From Tubiluchus corallicola (Eukaryota; Priapulida; Priapulimorpha; Priapulimorphida; Tubiluchidae), in assembly GCA_030141605.1 (NCBI GenBank), contig JAQGDQ010000143.1, positions 1 through 62,000 on the forward strand: DNA of 62,000 nt, read 5' to 3'. Below the pieces are notes generated by a model. That model made no database searches and was not told the origin of the DNA. It saw only the letters and a list, made by a program, of their open reading frames with translations. The position numbers and the translations under genes were made by a program. Shown piece by piece: positions 49,874 through 62,000 of the stretch. Within the stretch, counting starts at the first letter, position 1; the number at the start of each line of letters is the position of its first letter.

Positions 49874-50373
49874 GCATGGTAACAATACTAAGCATACAAA
49901 TTTTAGCTGGTTTAATTGAGTTAAAATAACTATGTGTAGGTTATATCTGACTATTTTAGTCTCGAATTAACTGAAGTTCTAATTACATTCTGATTTGTTT
50001 TTCTTTTTCTTTTGGTTTTGTTTATATTTTTGTTTCTAACTACAGGTTATAGTAATGTACGGCTTCAGTTTATTTTTATTTTTTATTTTAGTTTATTTAA
50101 ATTATTTTGCATTGCCTGGTTAATTGATACTGCATGTTATGCAACTGTATTTGTAATAATTATGTTATGTTGCTTTATTTTGCTCATTTTGCCCCCCATA
50201 AACTTCAAAATATCTGTAAATTGATTAATCTCGTTTGCACAAATTAAGTTATTATCTCGTCAGTCAATATTAAATCCACAATACATAACAGTACAACTAA
50301 CTGACATAAGGTACTCGTATTATTAAATTAAAAAAGCCATGGTATATAAAAATAACATGTTTATAATATTATA

Positions 50374-50510
50374 GGTGTGGCTGCTCGATGACCTCTGGTC
50401 ATTCGCCACCCCTTCTCTATTTTGTTAATATGATTTACTAACTATAATTTCAAACATTTTGTAACCTATTGAGAGAGACAAATAAAAATTTTGATTTGAA
50501 TTGAATTGCT
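50374..50510 (+). repeat. LINE 3'UTR-like block with TTGAATTGAATTG tail
   Basis: It shares TTCGCCACCCCTTC and its flanking order with 11737-11870, then ends in AAATAAAAATTTTGATTTGA and a short TTGAA repeat. Probably the 3' end of the same repeat family. Confidence 0.55.
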
Positions 50511-50543
50511 TGATTGACTAATTGATTGTGATAGTTCAACATT

Positions 50544-50905
50544 TTGGTGCTAACCTTGTTTGTAAATGGATGGGTTATTACTAAAAATTGCTTTGTAATG
50601 GTTTCATCTGTTGTTAATTGTATGCTACCTCCAACAACTTATGACAGATTGGTTGTGTGCTGGTATCGTCAAGGCAGTGTTGGACCAATTTCATTTGGTT
50701 TATTCATTAACCACAAGAATTATAGGTTAGTAAGATCTTTGGTATTGTAAATGTGATTTTTTCAAGAGCAAAATGCCATTATGGCATACAGCTTACAAAG
50801 CTCATAATTACATAGCTATACTTGAATATTGTACACCAGTTTGGTCACCTCATCAAGCGCATGACATTGCTGCTATTGACAGGTTTCCGTGATACTTTTT
50901 ACCCG
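50544..50905 (+). mobile_element. Very degraded LINE RT relic
   Basis: Around 50780-50900, HNYIAILEYCTPVWSPHQAH and AAIDRF correspond to the R(P/S)(H/I)LEY(C/A)..VWSP......LE(R/K)(V/I)Q block of LINE reverse transcriptases. The preceding open frame to 50747 includes a motif weakly like INHKNYRLVRSL. It is too decayed to classify. Confidence 0.5.
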
Positions 50906-51339
50906 TAGTTATCTTGGTGCCTTTATGTACTTGGATAGGTTGTGCATGATAGATTTGCAATTAGTAAAATCTCAGATGAATAATTGTTGATCTTAAGAAA
51001 ATTATGTCATAAATTAGTAGATTTGTCATAAATTTTTGATAATTTCATTTATTATGCTCCTACTAAAACTTACGTAGTCACAACTACAATTTGTTTATAA
51101 TCACTATTCTAGTTTAGGTATATTCAAAATATAATTCTGCAAATAGAGTAGTCCCTACTTCATCATGACTACGTACATGCCTGCTGCCATTCCCTTTTAT
51201 AAAATTCTTAAATTTAATAATAATTATATAATGGGTGAATGAATTAGTATAGGGCAAATGAAGAGTTTGTGGTAATAGATCAATAAAATAGCAAAGGTTC
51301 TTAATGTAACTAACTTGCAGAAATCATATTAAGTAGCCC

Positions 51340-51538
51340 TGGGCCGTGGCGTTTCAGTGTCAGTGAGGTTGAGTGAACGTCCGTTAGCAGTCCCTAGAGC
51401 TAGGTCGATCTCGGTGGACGAAATTTGCCGCGTAGAGTGGCGCTGCAAACGAAAAAGCCACGTGATTTTGCGACAAAGAGCGCTGCCATCTTGTACGCGT
51501 AAAATAATGTTTCCAACAAGAGTGAAGGCTGCCAAATA
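51340..51538 (+). promoter_or_regulatory. FUBP promoter / 5'UTR, CpG-containing
   Basis: A GC- and CpG-richer island in AT-rich surroundings immediately before the FUBP start codon. It contains an E-box (CACGTG at 51459-51464) and GCCATCTTG at 51485-51493, the YY1 core commonly found near start sites of TATA-less genes. The two overlapping open frames here have no recognisable product. Confidence 0.55.
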
Positions 51539-54500
51539 ATGACAGATTACAGCTCTGTTGCTCCTCCAGCGACTACAACATACGATCCAAGTTCTATGTT
51601 CCAGGATGCCCTACAAAGGGCACGCTTAGTAAGTATTTTGTTTCAATTTCGCTAAGTTTTACTTTATCGACGTAGACGTACTGCATTTTCAGTCATGTTA
51701 ACAACTTCCCTCGTAATTGTACGCTTGCACAGTAGTACGGTATTTGATACTGCAAGTATTGGTACGGTACATATTTTGCTTTCCGTGTGTTGACTTGTGG
51801 GTTTTACAGTGGAGCCAAGACAAAAATTCGCCTGTATGTGAGCGCCCTTGCTGTCCAGTCCTTGTTTTTCGTGTTAGTTATCACTTCTGATATGCTAGTT
51901 GTGTATTAGTATACAATACTTCGCAGAGTTCCCAATATTTCTTAACGTTGGTATGGTAGCATGCTCGATATCCAAGCATGTGCGCGACGCATATTAAATG
52001 TGAATTAGTGCAAGTGCTCCAAACAAAATGGGCACCTGTTTGATATTTCAAAAATTTAGCACATTAATAATAGAAATGACGACTAAGATATAAAATAAGT
52101 CAGTTGCTGATGTTACTTAGTATACTTAGCCAAAGAATGTAATATGTGCTTAAATGAGAAGGGATATAAAACACAAGGAAGTGGATATTGTTCCGATGAT
52201 CGGAACCACGTTTACGAAGGATAAATTTCCGATAAGCGAGTATTGAATTAGCCAAAGTTTTCCCAACTTTACCTCTAGTTTTCTGAGAACTTAGTTTAAG
52301 CATAGCAGATATCTAAGAAAATAACTTGAAATAGAAAAAAATGAAAAATGAATTTTTTTAAAACGGAAAAATCGTGGGCGTAAACACTAAACACTCTCAC
52401 AATCAAAGCTTGCTTAGCTCCACTTTCAGTGATTTCAGTTAAGCTTTGGCATGTAGAGGCGACCTGGCAATGCCAACTCTGCTGCTTGCAACAGAAATCG
52501 AGCATGTCTGACGGACTGGGGCGCAAGTGTTACTGTCCGTGGGTGGTCTGACAAGACAAAAAATTATGTTGCAATATAAAATATACTGTTGGCCAAGCAT
52601 GTTTTTCGGCATCACAGAAAATAGGTTTTAAGCAAGTGTGACTCGATAATTTTTCATAAAACCACATTTTTTTTTGGAATAGAGCAAAAAATTCTCTTTC
52701 AGGTGCAAATAAATATTTTAATGTAGTTAACGTGACAACTTTGTGGCAACTAAATTCCGGAAAATTTGGAAAAATGTGACTCCGCCTCAGTATTCCTTGG
52801 TTATAAAGCTGTAAGAACTAATAATGTTCCCAGATTTGATATCAGTTGAAAGGGCATTTTCTGCTCTATAAAGACTTGTACATTTTTTTGTCTGAAAGCA
52901 GTATTTTTACTTTGTGAAATCTGTTGACAAATCTGAAAAGAAACACAAACTTTGCAGCAAATTGAGCTATTTTGTAATTGTATCAACTAGGGGCAGAGAG
53001 TGCAATATGCACTTGAGTGTTGCTATAAATTAAAAACTTAATACAGTGTTCCCTCACTTATCACGGGTGTTCCGTTCCAGGCCCACCTGCAGTAAGTGAA
53101 TTTCCGCGAAGTAGGGACGCTATACTTATTTTAGTAGTTATACATTACTTTAAGTCTTTATAAACCTTCCCCGCACTCTTATACATAACCCTTTCCCATT
53201 CCCTTAACTTTTCCCATACTGTACATGTACCTTTTAAAAAACTTTACTTAAATGTTCATAAAAATGTTTTATGTTAAGCAGATCATTCACATCTTCATTC
53301 ACTTCACATTTACTGTACAATATGTGCTACACGTGCAAAAATACTTTAGATGGAGTACCGCAAAAACCCGCAAAACAGCAAAAATACCACGATAAATATT
53401 TTACATTAATATTTTGAAAACCCACGAAACATCGAGTCCACGATAAACGAACCGCGAAGTAGCGAGGGAACACTGTACTGATGAGCTAAGAGTGCAACCA
53501 TGTTGTAAAATGGACTAAAATTTGAATTAAAATTACATGTTTTTGCTCCTTATGCACTAAATAAATCCTTTGTAGTTCTTACTGTGTTTTATCATACCTT
53601 TTCCAGTTATATTTTCTAAAATATTTAAAATAAAATGAGCCCCCAACATCTCACCCGTTTCTCAATGTTCTGTTCCCAAATGATTTTTTTCCAGTGATAC
53701 TGTCTGTAACAGCAGACAGACACTTCTATTTTCCCGAGAGGGGTGGTACGTTTAAAAAGCGCTTTACTATGCTCTGTTAGGTATAAGTAAAGCTGGTATA
53801 AAACTAAAGAAATTTCAAATGTAGTTGTGTCAATTTTTTTTATGGTCAGAACTTGAACACAGCAAGGTACATGGTTTCGATGATCAGAACTTGAACAACA
53901 GTAAGCTGCAGTTCCGTTGTTGGGAACAGTATCTTACAAATTTAGGATTTCAATCACACAAACAATATCCGCATTCAACACATAAATGTGTCCTGTACTA
54001 CAAAGGCGATTTCTTAGCATATTGACAAAAACATTGGTATAGATAAAACGTGGTAATAAATGCAGTTTACACTATGGGATAACTGACTGGTACGACTTAC
54101 GTTTTGAATCCCATTCCTGCATGTGTACATTGTGCAATATGTTCACTAGGTGTAAAATTGTTATGTAGTCAAAACCGGAAATAAATTTTAATTGTTATTT
54201 TTAATGAAATGTTGAAATAAAAAAGTACAATTAATTTCACTGGTTTGTTACTCACATATACTATACAAGTCGATGTGGTACAGGCTTATTTCAGCTGGTT
54301 TGATACATTTTATTTTAATAAACCAAAATTTCAAATTGTCTTTAACCAATAATTAAAGCAGATGCAAGAGGTTGACTTTAAAGCCGTGTTAGCTATTGTT
54401 GTTCAAACCATGCATTGCTGAGATGACAGTAAATCTTTTCATATTCTTTCCATCAATTTAAAAACAGCTCAAATTGACCTAGATGTGAAAGGCAGTTGTA

Positions 54501-57500
54501 GGTGGTGGAAGAATATCTTGTGTTCATTAGAATTTACAGTGACAGGATGTGCCATGACATTAAAATTTGTACTAAGATCTATTAGCTAACATTAAAAAAG
54601 TAAAATTTTATTGACATCTGTATGTTCGATATATAGTTTGTTATAATTAATTTTCAAAAGCTTTTTGCATTCTAGATAGCAGCAAAGATCCATACACCAG
54701 AAGAGCAAGCAGCAGCTAACGTAGATCAAACAAAAACCTCACAAGGGAACACACCTAAACGTCCATTAGAAGAAGCAAACGGTACTCTCACATTCTTTTT
54801 AGATACGCATTTACTTTAATCTTCTTCCGTTCTCTTTTTGATAAATTGCAGATTTTGTCCATGTTTTATTCACTGTATTTCCGTAATATATCTTATGTAA
54901 GCTTTGCCGTTTCCAAATGAAGTTTGTAAAATTTGTAAATTTATAGAAATACATATTTGCCTTAATTTTGGGTTTCAGCTTTTGTGTTTTTTTAGTTTGT
55001 TGCTGTTTCTTGTATCACTTTTCGCAGGTTATATAGTTTCCTTGCTTTGCGTGTTCTGTTTTTTAAATCATCTAGTTTTTAAATGTTTGACATGCATGTC
55101 TGCTTTGAATGTGCATTTTGTCTTCATAGAATTTTTGCATAAACACAACATTTTTGATATTGTTGCGGTACCTTTGACCCTGACCATTATTATTAACTTC
55201 AGTATTGATAATTTTTAACTAGATGCATTTTCTGTTGCAAGTATGGCTAGCTGTCAAACACTGCCCAAGTGTAGCCTTAGTTCAAGCTGATTGCTAAGCT
55301 AAAAAGTAATTAAAAATGATTACTTTTGGAGAGTTATTTAAAATCTCTTTAAAAAGTTTTATTTGAAATTTTTAAACATTTTACCAGATGTGGATTATAG
55401 TGACAGAATCTGTATATTGCCTCAAGTTTGTATGATTTCTTAAAAATTAATAATATTTTACTAATTCTTGGAGTTCACCACTGTCTGTGTATGGTTATTT
55501 TTCTGCAATTTGTTTAACTTCAAGTTTTAGAGCCCAAAATTTATGAACTGTGTACACGTGTGTCATGAATCAGTGTTTACAAATGAATGCACACAAATTC
55601 CTGAAATGCACTAAAAAAACTGCCACACCACATTCTGTTTGCTCATAATTTCGCTTGCGACCAACAATCTAGTAGTAGTTACTTTAATAAACTACTTTGT
55701 TTCTCCTTCTCAAACAATAATTTTTCATCCATTGCATGCATGACACTCAATATGCAGGACTTGTGCTATTACCAAGTTCCTTGTATAGCATACTGCTTTT
55801 ATAGCACGGTGTTGGCTTTTGCTATAAATACGTTTGATTTTGGGGGTGGGGGAGAGCTGCTATCTAACATTGTGTAAGTTTAATTTGTCCATAATGAAAC
55901 TGCATGAAACAGTGAGCAAATAACGCATTGTTATACTGCAGTAAAATGAAAGCGAAGTGATACAACGCAACAGCGTGGTTGTCTAATTTCCTGTTGTATC
56001 CACCAGATATCATTTACTGAATCTGGATCGGATCCGGCGAAATATCGTACCCAGATTCGGATCCGGCACAGCGCTACATATGACGTAAATTTACTGGTTA
56101 TTGGTCATAATTACCAGCTTCAGCCTTTCGTGTTCGTGGAAGTTAGATTCGCTTGTCCCTGTTTCTGAACAAACAAATTACCATCCTAGTAATATTTAGT
56201 TCGTAAACCAATTATCAGTAGGTCTGAAGCCCTTTACTATCTTGCTGATATGTGGTATGGTTCTCGTTTTTCTCCTTCAACTGATGACGTGCTGTCATTA
56301 ATCACCGTTCTTATAAATATACCTCCCAGCCTTTTAGCAAGGTGCTACACATTGTTCTGGCATTTGTTTTTTCATCAGTGATTTAACTGGACAGTTTGAG
56401 ATTGTGTTCTATGCTGGTGGTGCCGTACTATGTTGTACAGTACATATGACAATGTTCCACCGGACAACTCCTGATACGAAGCATGCTCGTTGTTGTGCAG
56501 AGAGAGAGTGCTGACCACATTGTCGATCAGTACTTCGTGAGTGTGTGGCTCAATCACTTTTTTTGCTTAACAGTCAAAAGCAGTTTTAGATTCAGCCCCA
56601 TAAATATTTTTGCTTAATTTGCATAGAACATGGTGCCCATTGTTTGCCTAATTGCAAACAAGCCCATTGTGCTTCAGAATTTGTGCAAGCCTAGCAATGT
56701 TTCTTTGCACACGTACGACATTAAATCTATGATCATGCTTGGAATCAGTTTCGAGTTGGCTTCAAATTGGGACTGATGTTCAATGCAAAAAAAGATGATG
56801 CTTGTGTTCTTTCTCGTTATTCATTAACTGCATTGGCTATTTGTTCACATAACTTGTGTGTAGTTGATCTTAAGTTTAACTGCTTTTGCTGAGATCTAGT
56901 GTGGAAACATTGTACTGAAGTGGCATGTATATATATATATGGACAAAAGTTGGGAGACGTCGATCCGAATTTGTCGATTGTTTGTATTTACCGATAGTAA
57001 GCTAATTTAGTAGGCGCCGTGTGTTAGACTCCCCGTAATATAGAATCAATCACCTAGTTGTCTCAAAAACGTCTAGTACTGGCTCCTGTGCAAAAGTATA
57101 TATAAACTGTCAGCAATTGACTCAAGTAACTCCAATAATTGACTCTATATTTTTATATATAGAGTTATATATAGTGGTTATACCGATGTAATGATGTAAA
57201 GTGATGGCCCGCCAACTAGCGATCAGCTCGCGAAACAGCTGACTGTGTCCATAGTATGCGGGCCTTCTTACAGTTCAGATTTTGCCCGATTCTTCTGATA
57301 TCAGTGAAGTCGAGGTCCAGCAAACCGATATTTGGGTGTACTCATGTTTTATGTTGGAAAATATCTAGCCCGTGAAGTTATTCTCTTTCTACAACTTGTT
57401 TATATATGCAACACTGTGAGGAGTATTAAAACACTATCTGGATTGGGCTTAGTCTGTTTATTTAACTCACTTGACAAATTATGAAATCGTACATCTCAGT

Positions 57501-60500
57501 ATATAGTCATGTTTCCATTTTAAGAACCATATCTGATTTGAATCAACTCTGCAATGCCTTGTTCATCGAAAGTCGCTTCGCTACTTTTTCTCTACATTAG
57601 CAAAGATGCGCTTAAGTTCTTTTTCATTTATTCTTAAATGCTGACAACTTGCTGAGGCTACTCCGGTTATTAAAGCTTTCGTGATTTTACTCTATATAGT
57701 CGTCATTGCAAGACAGCTGCTTGTAAATCCAGTTTTATTCAGCGTGATGAAGTTTGTCAGAATATTATTTCATTTTTTTACTGCAACATCACTTCATTTG
57801 TAGTGTAGCTGTTGCTACCAAATTAGTTTATAAAAATTCTGTTCTGCTAGATCATTTCTGTGTTTTTTCTGTCTTTCTCACGGTAATCCACTACCTTGAG
57901 TGGTCATTCACCTTTGATAGGGCAATTTGTGTTTAAAAAAATAGCCAGCTGGAGTTAATTGGCTGGCAGTTTTTAAGGCTGCAGTCTTTGACATGGCATT
58001 TTGTTAATTTATTTATAGGTGAAGAATCAGACAAGAAACGGTTGGCATCAGAAAACGATCGTAAGTGTCCTGTCCATTTCGAAGGAGTAAATCTCATTTC
58101 ATCGCTGTTATGGGTCAACATAAATTCGACATTCATTTAGCTATCAAATTAATACAAATTTTCAAGATTATTGAACATTAGACTATGGTACTGAACTGTG
58201 CATATCCTTTATATTTGAAGTTCAATGCAAGTCACGAGTTTATGCAAGAGGTAGTAACTGTACAAGCAATTATTGTTGATGTATTTATGATTAACTATGA
58301 ACATATGTTATTTTACTATTAAAATTCAGCAAATTGATAATTCAGTTGCAGACATGCTGAGTTGAAGTATTGGTGTTTAGTGTAACTTCCTGCAATATTT
58401 TTTAGAAGCTCTAACATCAAGCTTCTTATGAAAGTTGGTATTAATTTTGCAATCTTACATTTAGTTTAAATTGCGAATTGCTGTATTGCACATAGTTTTA
58501 CCTTGCAGCATTTGGAGCCCAACTAGCAGCCATAAAGCAACAGGCAGCAGCCATGCAACAAGGAGGATTAGGGCAGCCACGCCATATGGGACTCGGTGCA
58601 GTGACTACAGAGGAGATCTCAGTGCCAGATGGGATGGTCGGCCTTTTGATAGGTCGAGGTGGTGAACAAATTAGTCGTCTACAAGCCGAGTCCGGTGTAA
58701 AAATACAAATAGCTCCGGGTATGTTGTGTCGGTTATTTTATTATCATACCACTGCATGTTACACCTACTAAGACAAGTGTATTCCTGTCCTTAGAGTGGT
58801 AGTAGGTTTAGAAGTAGCAAACAATTATAAGTAATCAAATCAAAAATTGTTGTTCTGAAATAAGGGATTTTTACATGATTATTATAAACGGGCTATTAGT
58901 TCTGTACATAATTTTGAAAATCAACATAGTGTATAAAAATTATGCATTTCTTTTACTAAATTTTATTTTACATCACGTTTAATTTTCAAGCTCTTGACCT
59001 GAGCAACATCTCCTTTTTCTCAAAATTTTTTATTTCCACTTCATTCTTTTCAGATAGTGGAGGTTCTTCAATGAGAGGTTGTACATTAACAGGATCTCCA
59101 GATGCGATTGCGTAAGCAGTTCTAGTTTTAATGCTTCCTTTTGTCAGTTTAGAGCATATTTGTGCCCATTTCTCGTTTACTTGATATTTGATGTTTTGTT
59201 GCCGATTGAATACTTTTACTGATACTGAGGCATTTTATGTAAAGCAAAGATCATAATTACAGTGGCTACTGTAGAAATATCAGTCATACTCATCACATTT
59301 GTAGGCATTGCAAAGGCTTTAAATGAATTTTAGGAACAAATTAATGCCAAAATTCACGTGTTATTAGTGAAAATAAGTGAATTAATAAAAAAGAAAATAA
59401 AAAATTGCATCAACCTGATTATTACTACTAAAAATTGCAAAAATTCGTGCAAGGTCGGTTGCTTCATTTCTTCGCAAAAAGTTGGCTCGTGAAATTCTCA
59501 TAATAATAGAAGCGTTGAAAATCTGTTGCTATATGCTGCACATATTCAACAAGTTACCTAGTGCTTCAGCTGCAGTTGGTGATGACCTTGTTTCCCCTGT
59601 GTAAAACAGCTTGAACTTCAATAGTAAACCGCTAGGCAAGTTATTAAATGTTTAGCTTCCAGAAATAACGAGGTTAACGGCAGCGACAAGCCAGTGACAG
59701 ATTCAAAGCAAAATAGCTACACTAACACGTTAGCGCATATGATAAACGTACTATACCTGCTTACACACACAGCTGTATTTAACATAACCGTTTCTACGTA
59801 TATTATAATACACAAAATCGAAAAAGTAAAAGCTCTTTGGGGCACACACAAGTCCCTTCTTTTAAGTATGTGAAGGAAAACTATTGAGTTAACTGCTAGT
59901 TTCTAATAAAATATCATCTCAGAACACCTGAAAATGGAGAAGAGGCGAAAAGTTCACTGCTATCAAGCGTATATTTGAATAGTGCATTTCTTTTGTTGTA
60001 ACATTAAATTGCTATAGAAAGGCTGCTTTGCTAAATAAGTTAACATAATAAACTGAGCAGTGGTTATGTAAATATATTATATTACTTTCTACATAAAGCA
60101 CTACTATCGAGCTTTACATCAAGCAGTATGCAGCAGATTTAGCACTTTAGTAAATAAATGTGATATGAAGATCATTTTATGTGCAAAATTGTCTAATAGT
60201 GTGTCTGTATTTCAGATCGCAATTTAGGAATACATGTGAATAGGGTGTGTGTGTGTGCGCGTGCGTGCGTGTATGTATATATACGCTTATAGGTACAAAG
60301 GTATATATAGGTATATATACATATATATATATATGTATATATACTTGTAAGAAATAAGCGGTTTCTTATCTGGTTTGTGGAATTTTTCAGAAAATGTCGG
60401 AGCATGATAGATGAAATAGTATCAAAGGCTAATGCAGCTCCGCCTGGATATGGTGGGGGTGGCATGGGTATGATGGGAAACCAAACAATGGAAGTAATGA

Positions 60501-60562
60501 TTCCTGCTAGCAAAGTTGGTCTAGTCATTGGCAAAGGAGGCGAAACGATAAAGAGCTTGCAA
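51539..60562 (+). CDS. FUBP: Far upstream element-binding protein (FUBP/KSRP family), first six exons (partial)
   Basis: Exons: 51539-51628, 54676-54781, 58019-58060, 58509-58718, 59054-59111 and 60391-60562, joining in phase to 226 residues. FUBP proteins are nuclear KH-domain binders of single-stranded DNA and RNA that act in transcription and mRNA processing. The N-terminus [14 protein letters not shown], then [15 protein letters not shown], matches FUBP1, as does KRPLEEANG, a probable nuclear-localisation segment followed by [12 protein letters not shown]1 has [20 protein letters not shown] (GxxG = GRGG), then [21 protein letters not shown] glycine-rich linker ([11 protein letters not shown]) leads to KH2, [20 protein letters not shown] (GxxG = GKGG), which is cut by a donor at 60563. 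The rest of KH2, KH3, KH4 and the Tyr-rich C-terminus must lie beyond the window. The paralogue (FUBP1, 2 or 3) cannot be told. Confidence 0.93.
51629..54675 (+). other. FUBP intron 1
   Basis: A 3-kb intron containing the pogo-like MITE at 53044-53475. No other gene or recognised element; short open frames such as 53825-54025 have no family resemblance. Confidence 0.6.
53044..53475. mobile_element. pogo/Tigger-like MITE, 432 bp, TA target site
   Basis: It begins CAGTGTTCCCTCACTTATCA and ends, in inverse, CAGTGTTCCCTCGCTACTTC, flanked by TA on both sides. The ends continue as paired GCGGTTC-GTTTATCGTGG type sequence. These termini are characteristic of the pogo/Tigger group of Tc1/mariner transposons. 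The interior is AT-rich with no transposase. Confidence 0.88.
54782..58018 (+). other. FUBP intron 2
   Basis: A 3.2-kb intron. It contains a short direct repeat of GGATCCGGC at about 56031-56068 (GATCGGATCCGGC and GATTCGGATCCGGC, 32 bases apart) and a Tc1-like phrase, GGACAAAAGTTGGGAGACG, at 56941. No coding gene was recognised. Confidence 0.5.
60240..60340. repeat. (GT)n and TATATA low-complexity tract
   Basis: GTGTGTGTGTGTGCGCGTGC followed by repeated GTATATATA steps, ending about 50 bases before FUBP exon 6. Confidence 0.9.
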
Positions 60563-62000
60563 GTAAGTCTCAGTTAATTGTTAGTTCTTGCATATTCAAT
60601 ACAAAATTAGGGTAGCGTGCACTTCAAACACGAACCTTCCTCGGTTGTCTTTAATCTACACCTACTTTTGCAGCATCTGCATGCATTATCACCTACTCTC
60701 TTTAGCATTTATGTTCATCTACATATACCTTGTGTGATATCCACTTTTTTAAAGAGATTTAAAGTATTTCTCTTAATTCGTGCATGCCGAAATTGCCTGT
60801 TTGTTGGTTATATCAGCGAAGTTGGTTGCTGTTAGAAAATACATCACATTTGCGGAGTTTCTAAGAATTGCTTCTGTTTCTGGATCTATCATTGATTGCA
60901 TATGTCTGGTTTTAGAATGTATGAGCATACTTAGCTTATGATTTAGATCAGTTCATAGTTCTGAGTGTGTATTTTGAATAGAAGTCATTCGTGTATCATA
61001 TATCAAACACATTTCAAAGTATTATTACTTGAAGTATGAACCTTTGATTTTCATTTATATGCTGTGTTGATACTATCCTGATTTCTTGTTTATTAACCAT
61101 TCCACATATGTTTCTTGTAAATCGGTCTGTCTACTTAAGTAGTGCTTAAATGTTCAACTTCACACTCTGGAGCAGAAACAGGCAGCATTTGTGTAGGTAA
61201 TGAACCGACAATTATGATCACGTCTGTCTGATTCTTCCACCTGTTTGTCTATGCCTGATATAAAAATCCAGTATAAATAATATGCACCTGCAAGTAAAGT
61301 ATTGATTGGTAATGTACAAATTACAAGCAGCTTTTTCGTAAGTTCCACAACCGTCAAGTTACTAGGTTTTTTGTTTTATAATCATTGGTTTCATAAAAGT
61401 GCACCTAGCAAACTGATCTATTTAAATAAATCTCATACCAGGTGGCAGCACCATTGAATATATGTCTACCGTGCAATGAAACAAAAATTCTTTGCATCAA
61501 GGAATGCAGCATGACCTGTTCAGGTTGAGGTTGAAGTATATGCCTGCTTGTCTTTTGTTTTGTAATTATTGTTTGACTTATATTAAGTGAATTTACCAAG
61601 CTGATATATATATATATATATAGATATATATATGTATATGTAACGTAATAACTTAATCTTTCATATGTCTGCTGTAGTTCAGGCAAAGTTCTTTCTTGGC
61701 ATCAAGGAGTGCAGCATCTCCTATTTCTAAACTGAGTGGCCTTTTACAATATAGTCAAGCTATTGTTGATCATTCTTATCATTATTTGAAATCCTTAGTG
61801 ATGTCCCAGTTACTGTTTGCGATAGGTTCAGTACTGAAAGCGTGTTGTTGTCCCAGCTTCAAAAGTGCAGATGAATACTTGTAGTTTGACAACCCCGTTT
61901 GCAACATCATCTTCCTTGATATATAAAATGTAGCTCTTTATTTATGTAACTTTGAAAAATGGATAAGAACAACATAGACAAAATATGCGATTGGTTTAAG
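60563..62000 (+). other. FUBP intron 6 (open at window edge)
   Basis: No exon encoding the second half of KH2 was found. A TA run lies at 61604-61630. A short direct repeat, GCATCAAGGA(A/G)TGCAGCAT, occurs at 61494-61512 and 61699-61717. Confidence 0.55.

Noticed and set aside
61696-61884. 62-codon open frame after an AG in FUBP intron 6
   Set aside because: Does not resemble the second half of KH2 and overlaps a local repeat.

Overview
The window is eukaryotic nuclear DNA from an invertebrate animal. It is AT-rich by eye, with long introns carrying GT..AG splice sites, many microsatellites, and scattered LINE and DNA-transposon remnants. Five protein-coding loci can be supported by joining exons in phase. 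The gene set (SCaMC-type EF-hand carrier, GBP-family GTPase, DDAH, ALDH3, FUBP) says metazoan. Nothing in the sequence fixes the phylum; a marine invertebrate is only a guess.

Region 1-14.5 kb: the N-terminal EF-hand exons of a calcium-regulated mitochondrial carrier (minus strand, 12328 to 2822), with transposon debris in the introns. The first coding exon, its upstream region and a dead LINE (11580-14015) recur almost identically but inverted at 50-2497. The window opens with a sequence that I recognise as the Oxford Nanopore ligation adapter. The inverted copy is therefore suspect as an assembly artefact, and the exons for the carrier domain itself are missing.

Region 14.8-31.5 kb: LINE fragments, a clean hAT-type MITE with a target-site duplication, then a 19-exon GBP-like large GTPase gene (plus strand, 17076-29748) ending in a hydrophobic tail. 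Two of its exon/intron borders carry local tandem duplications. Region 31.5-41.4 kb: a complete five-exon dimethylarginine dimethylaminohydrolase (DDAH) gene with a 7.1 kb first intron. In a gap-free alignment it has serine at the usual nucleophile position and a cysteine one residue later.

Region 41.4-51.3 kb: a gene-poor stretch with a Tigger/pogo-like MITE, then an ALDH3-type fatty aldehyde dehydrogenase whose coding region is intronless (minus strand, 47649-46144), probably with one 5'UTR intron. After it come compound microsatellites and reverse-transcriptase relics. Region 51.3-62 kb: a CpG-containing promoter and the first six coding exons of a far-upstream-element-binding protein (FUBP) gene, which runs off the right edge in the middle of KH domain 2.

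The five genes are unrelated housekeeping, signalling and defence genes; there is no operon or cluster logic. No undescribed biological system is evident. The most useful observations are the adapter with its inverted duplication, the DDAH active-site substitution, the GBP tail and G4 motif, and the splice-border duplications. All exon borders were placed by eye from splice consensus and family similarity, without transcript data.
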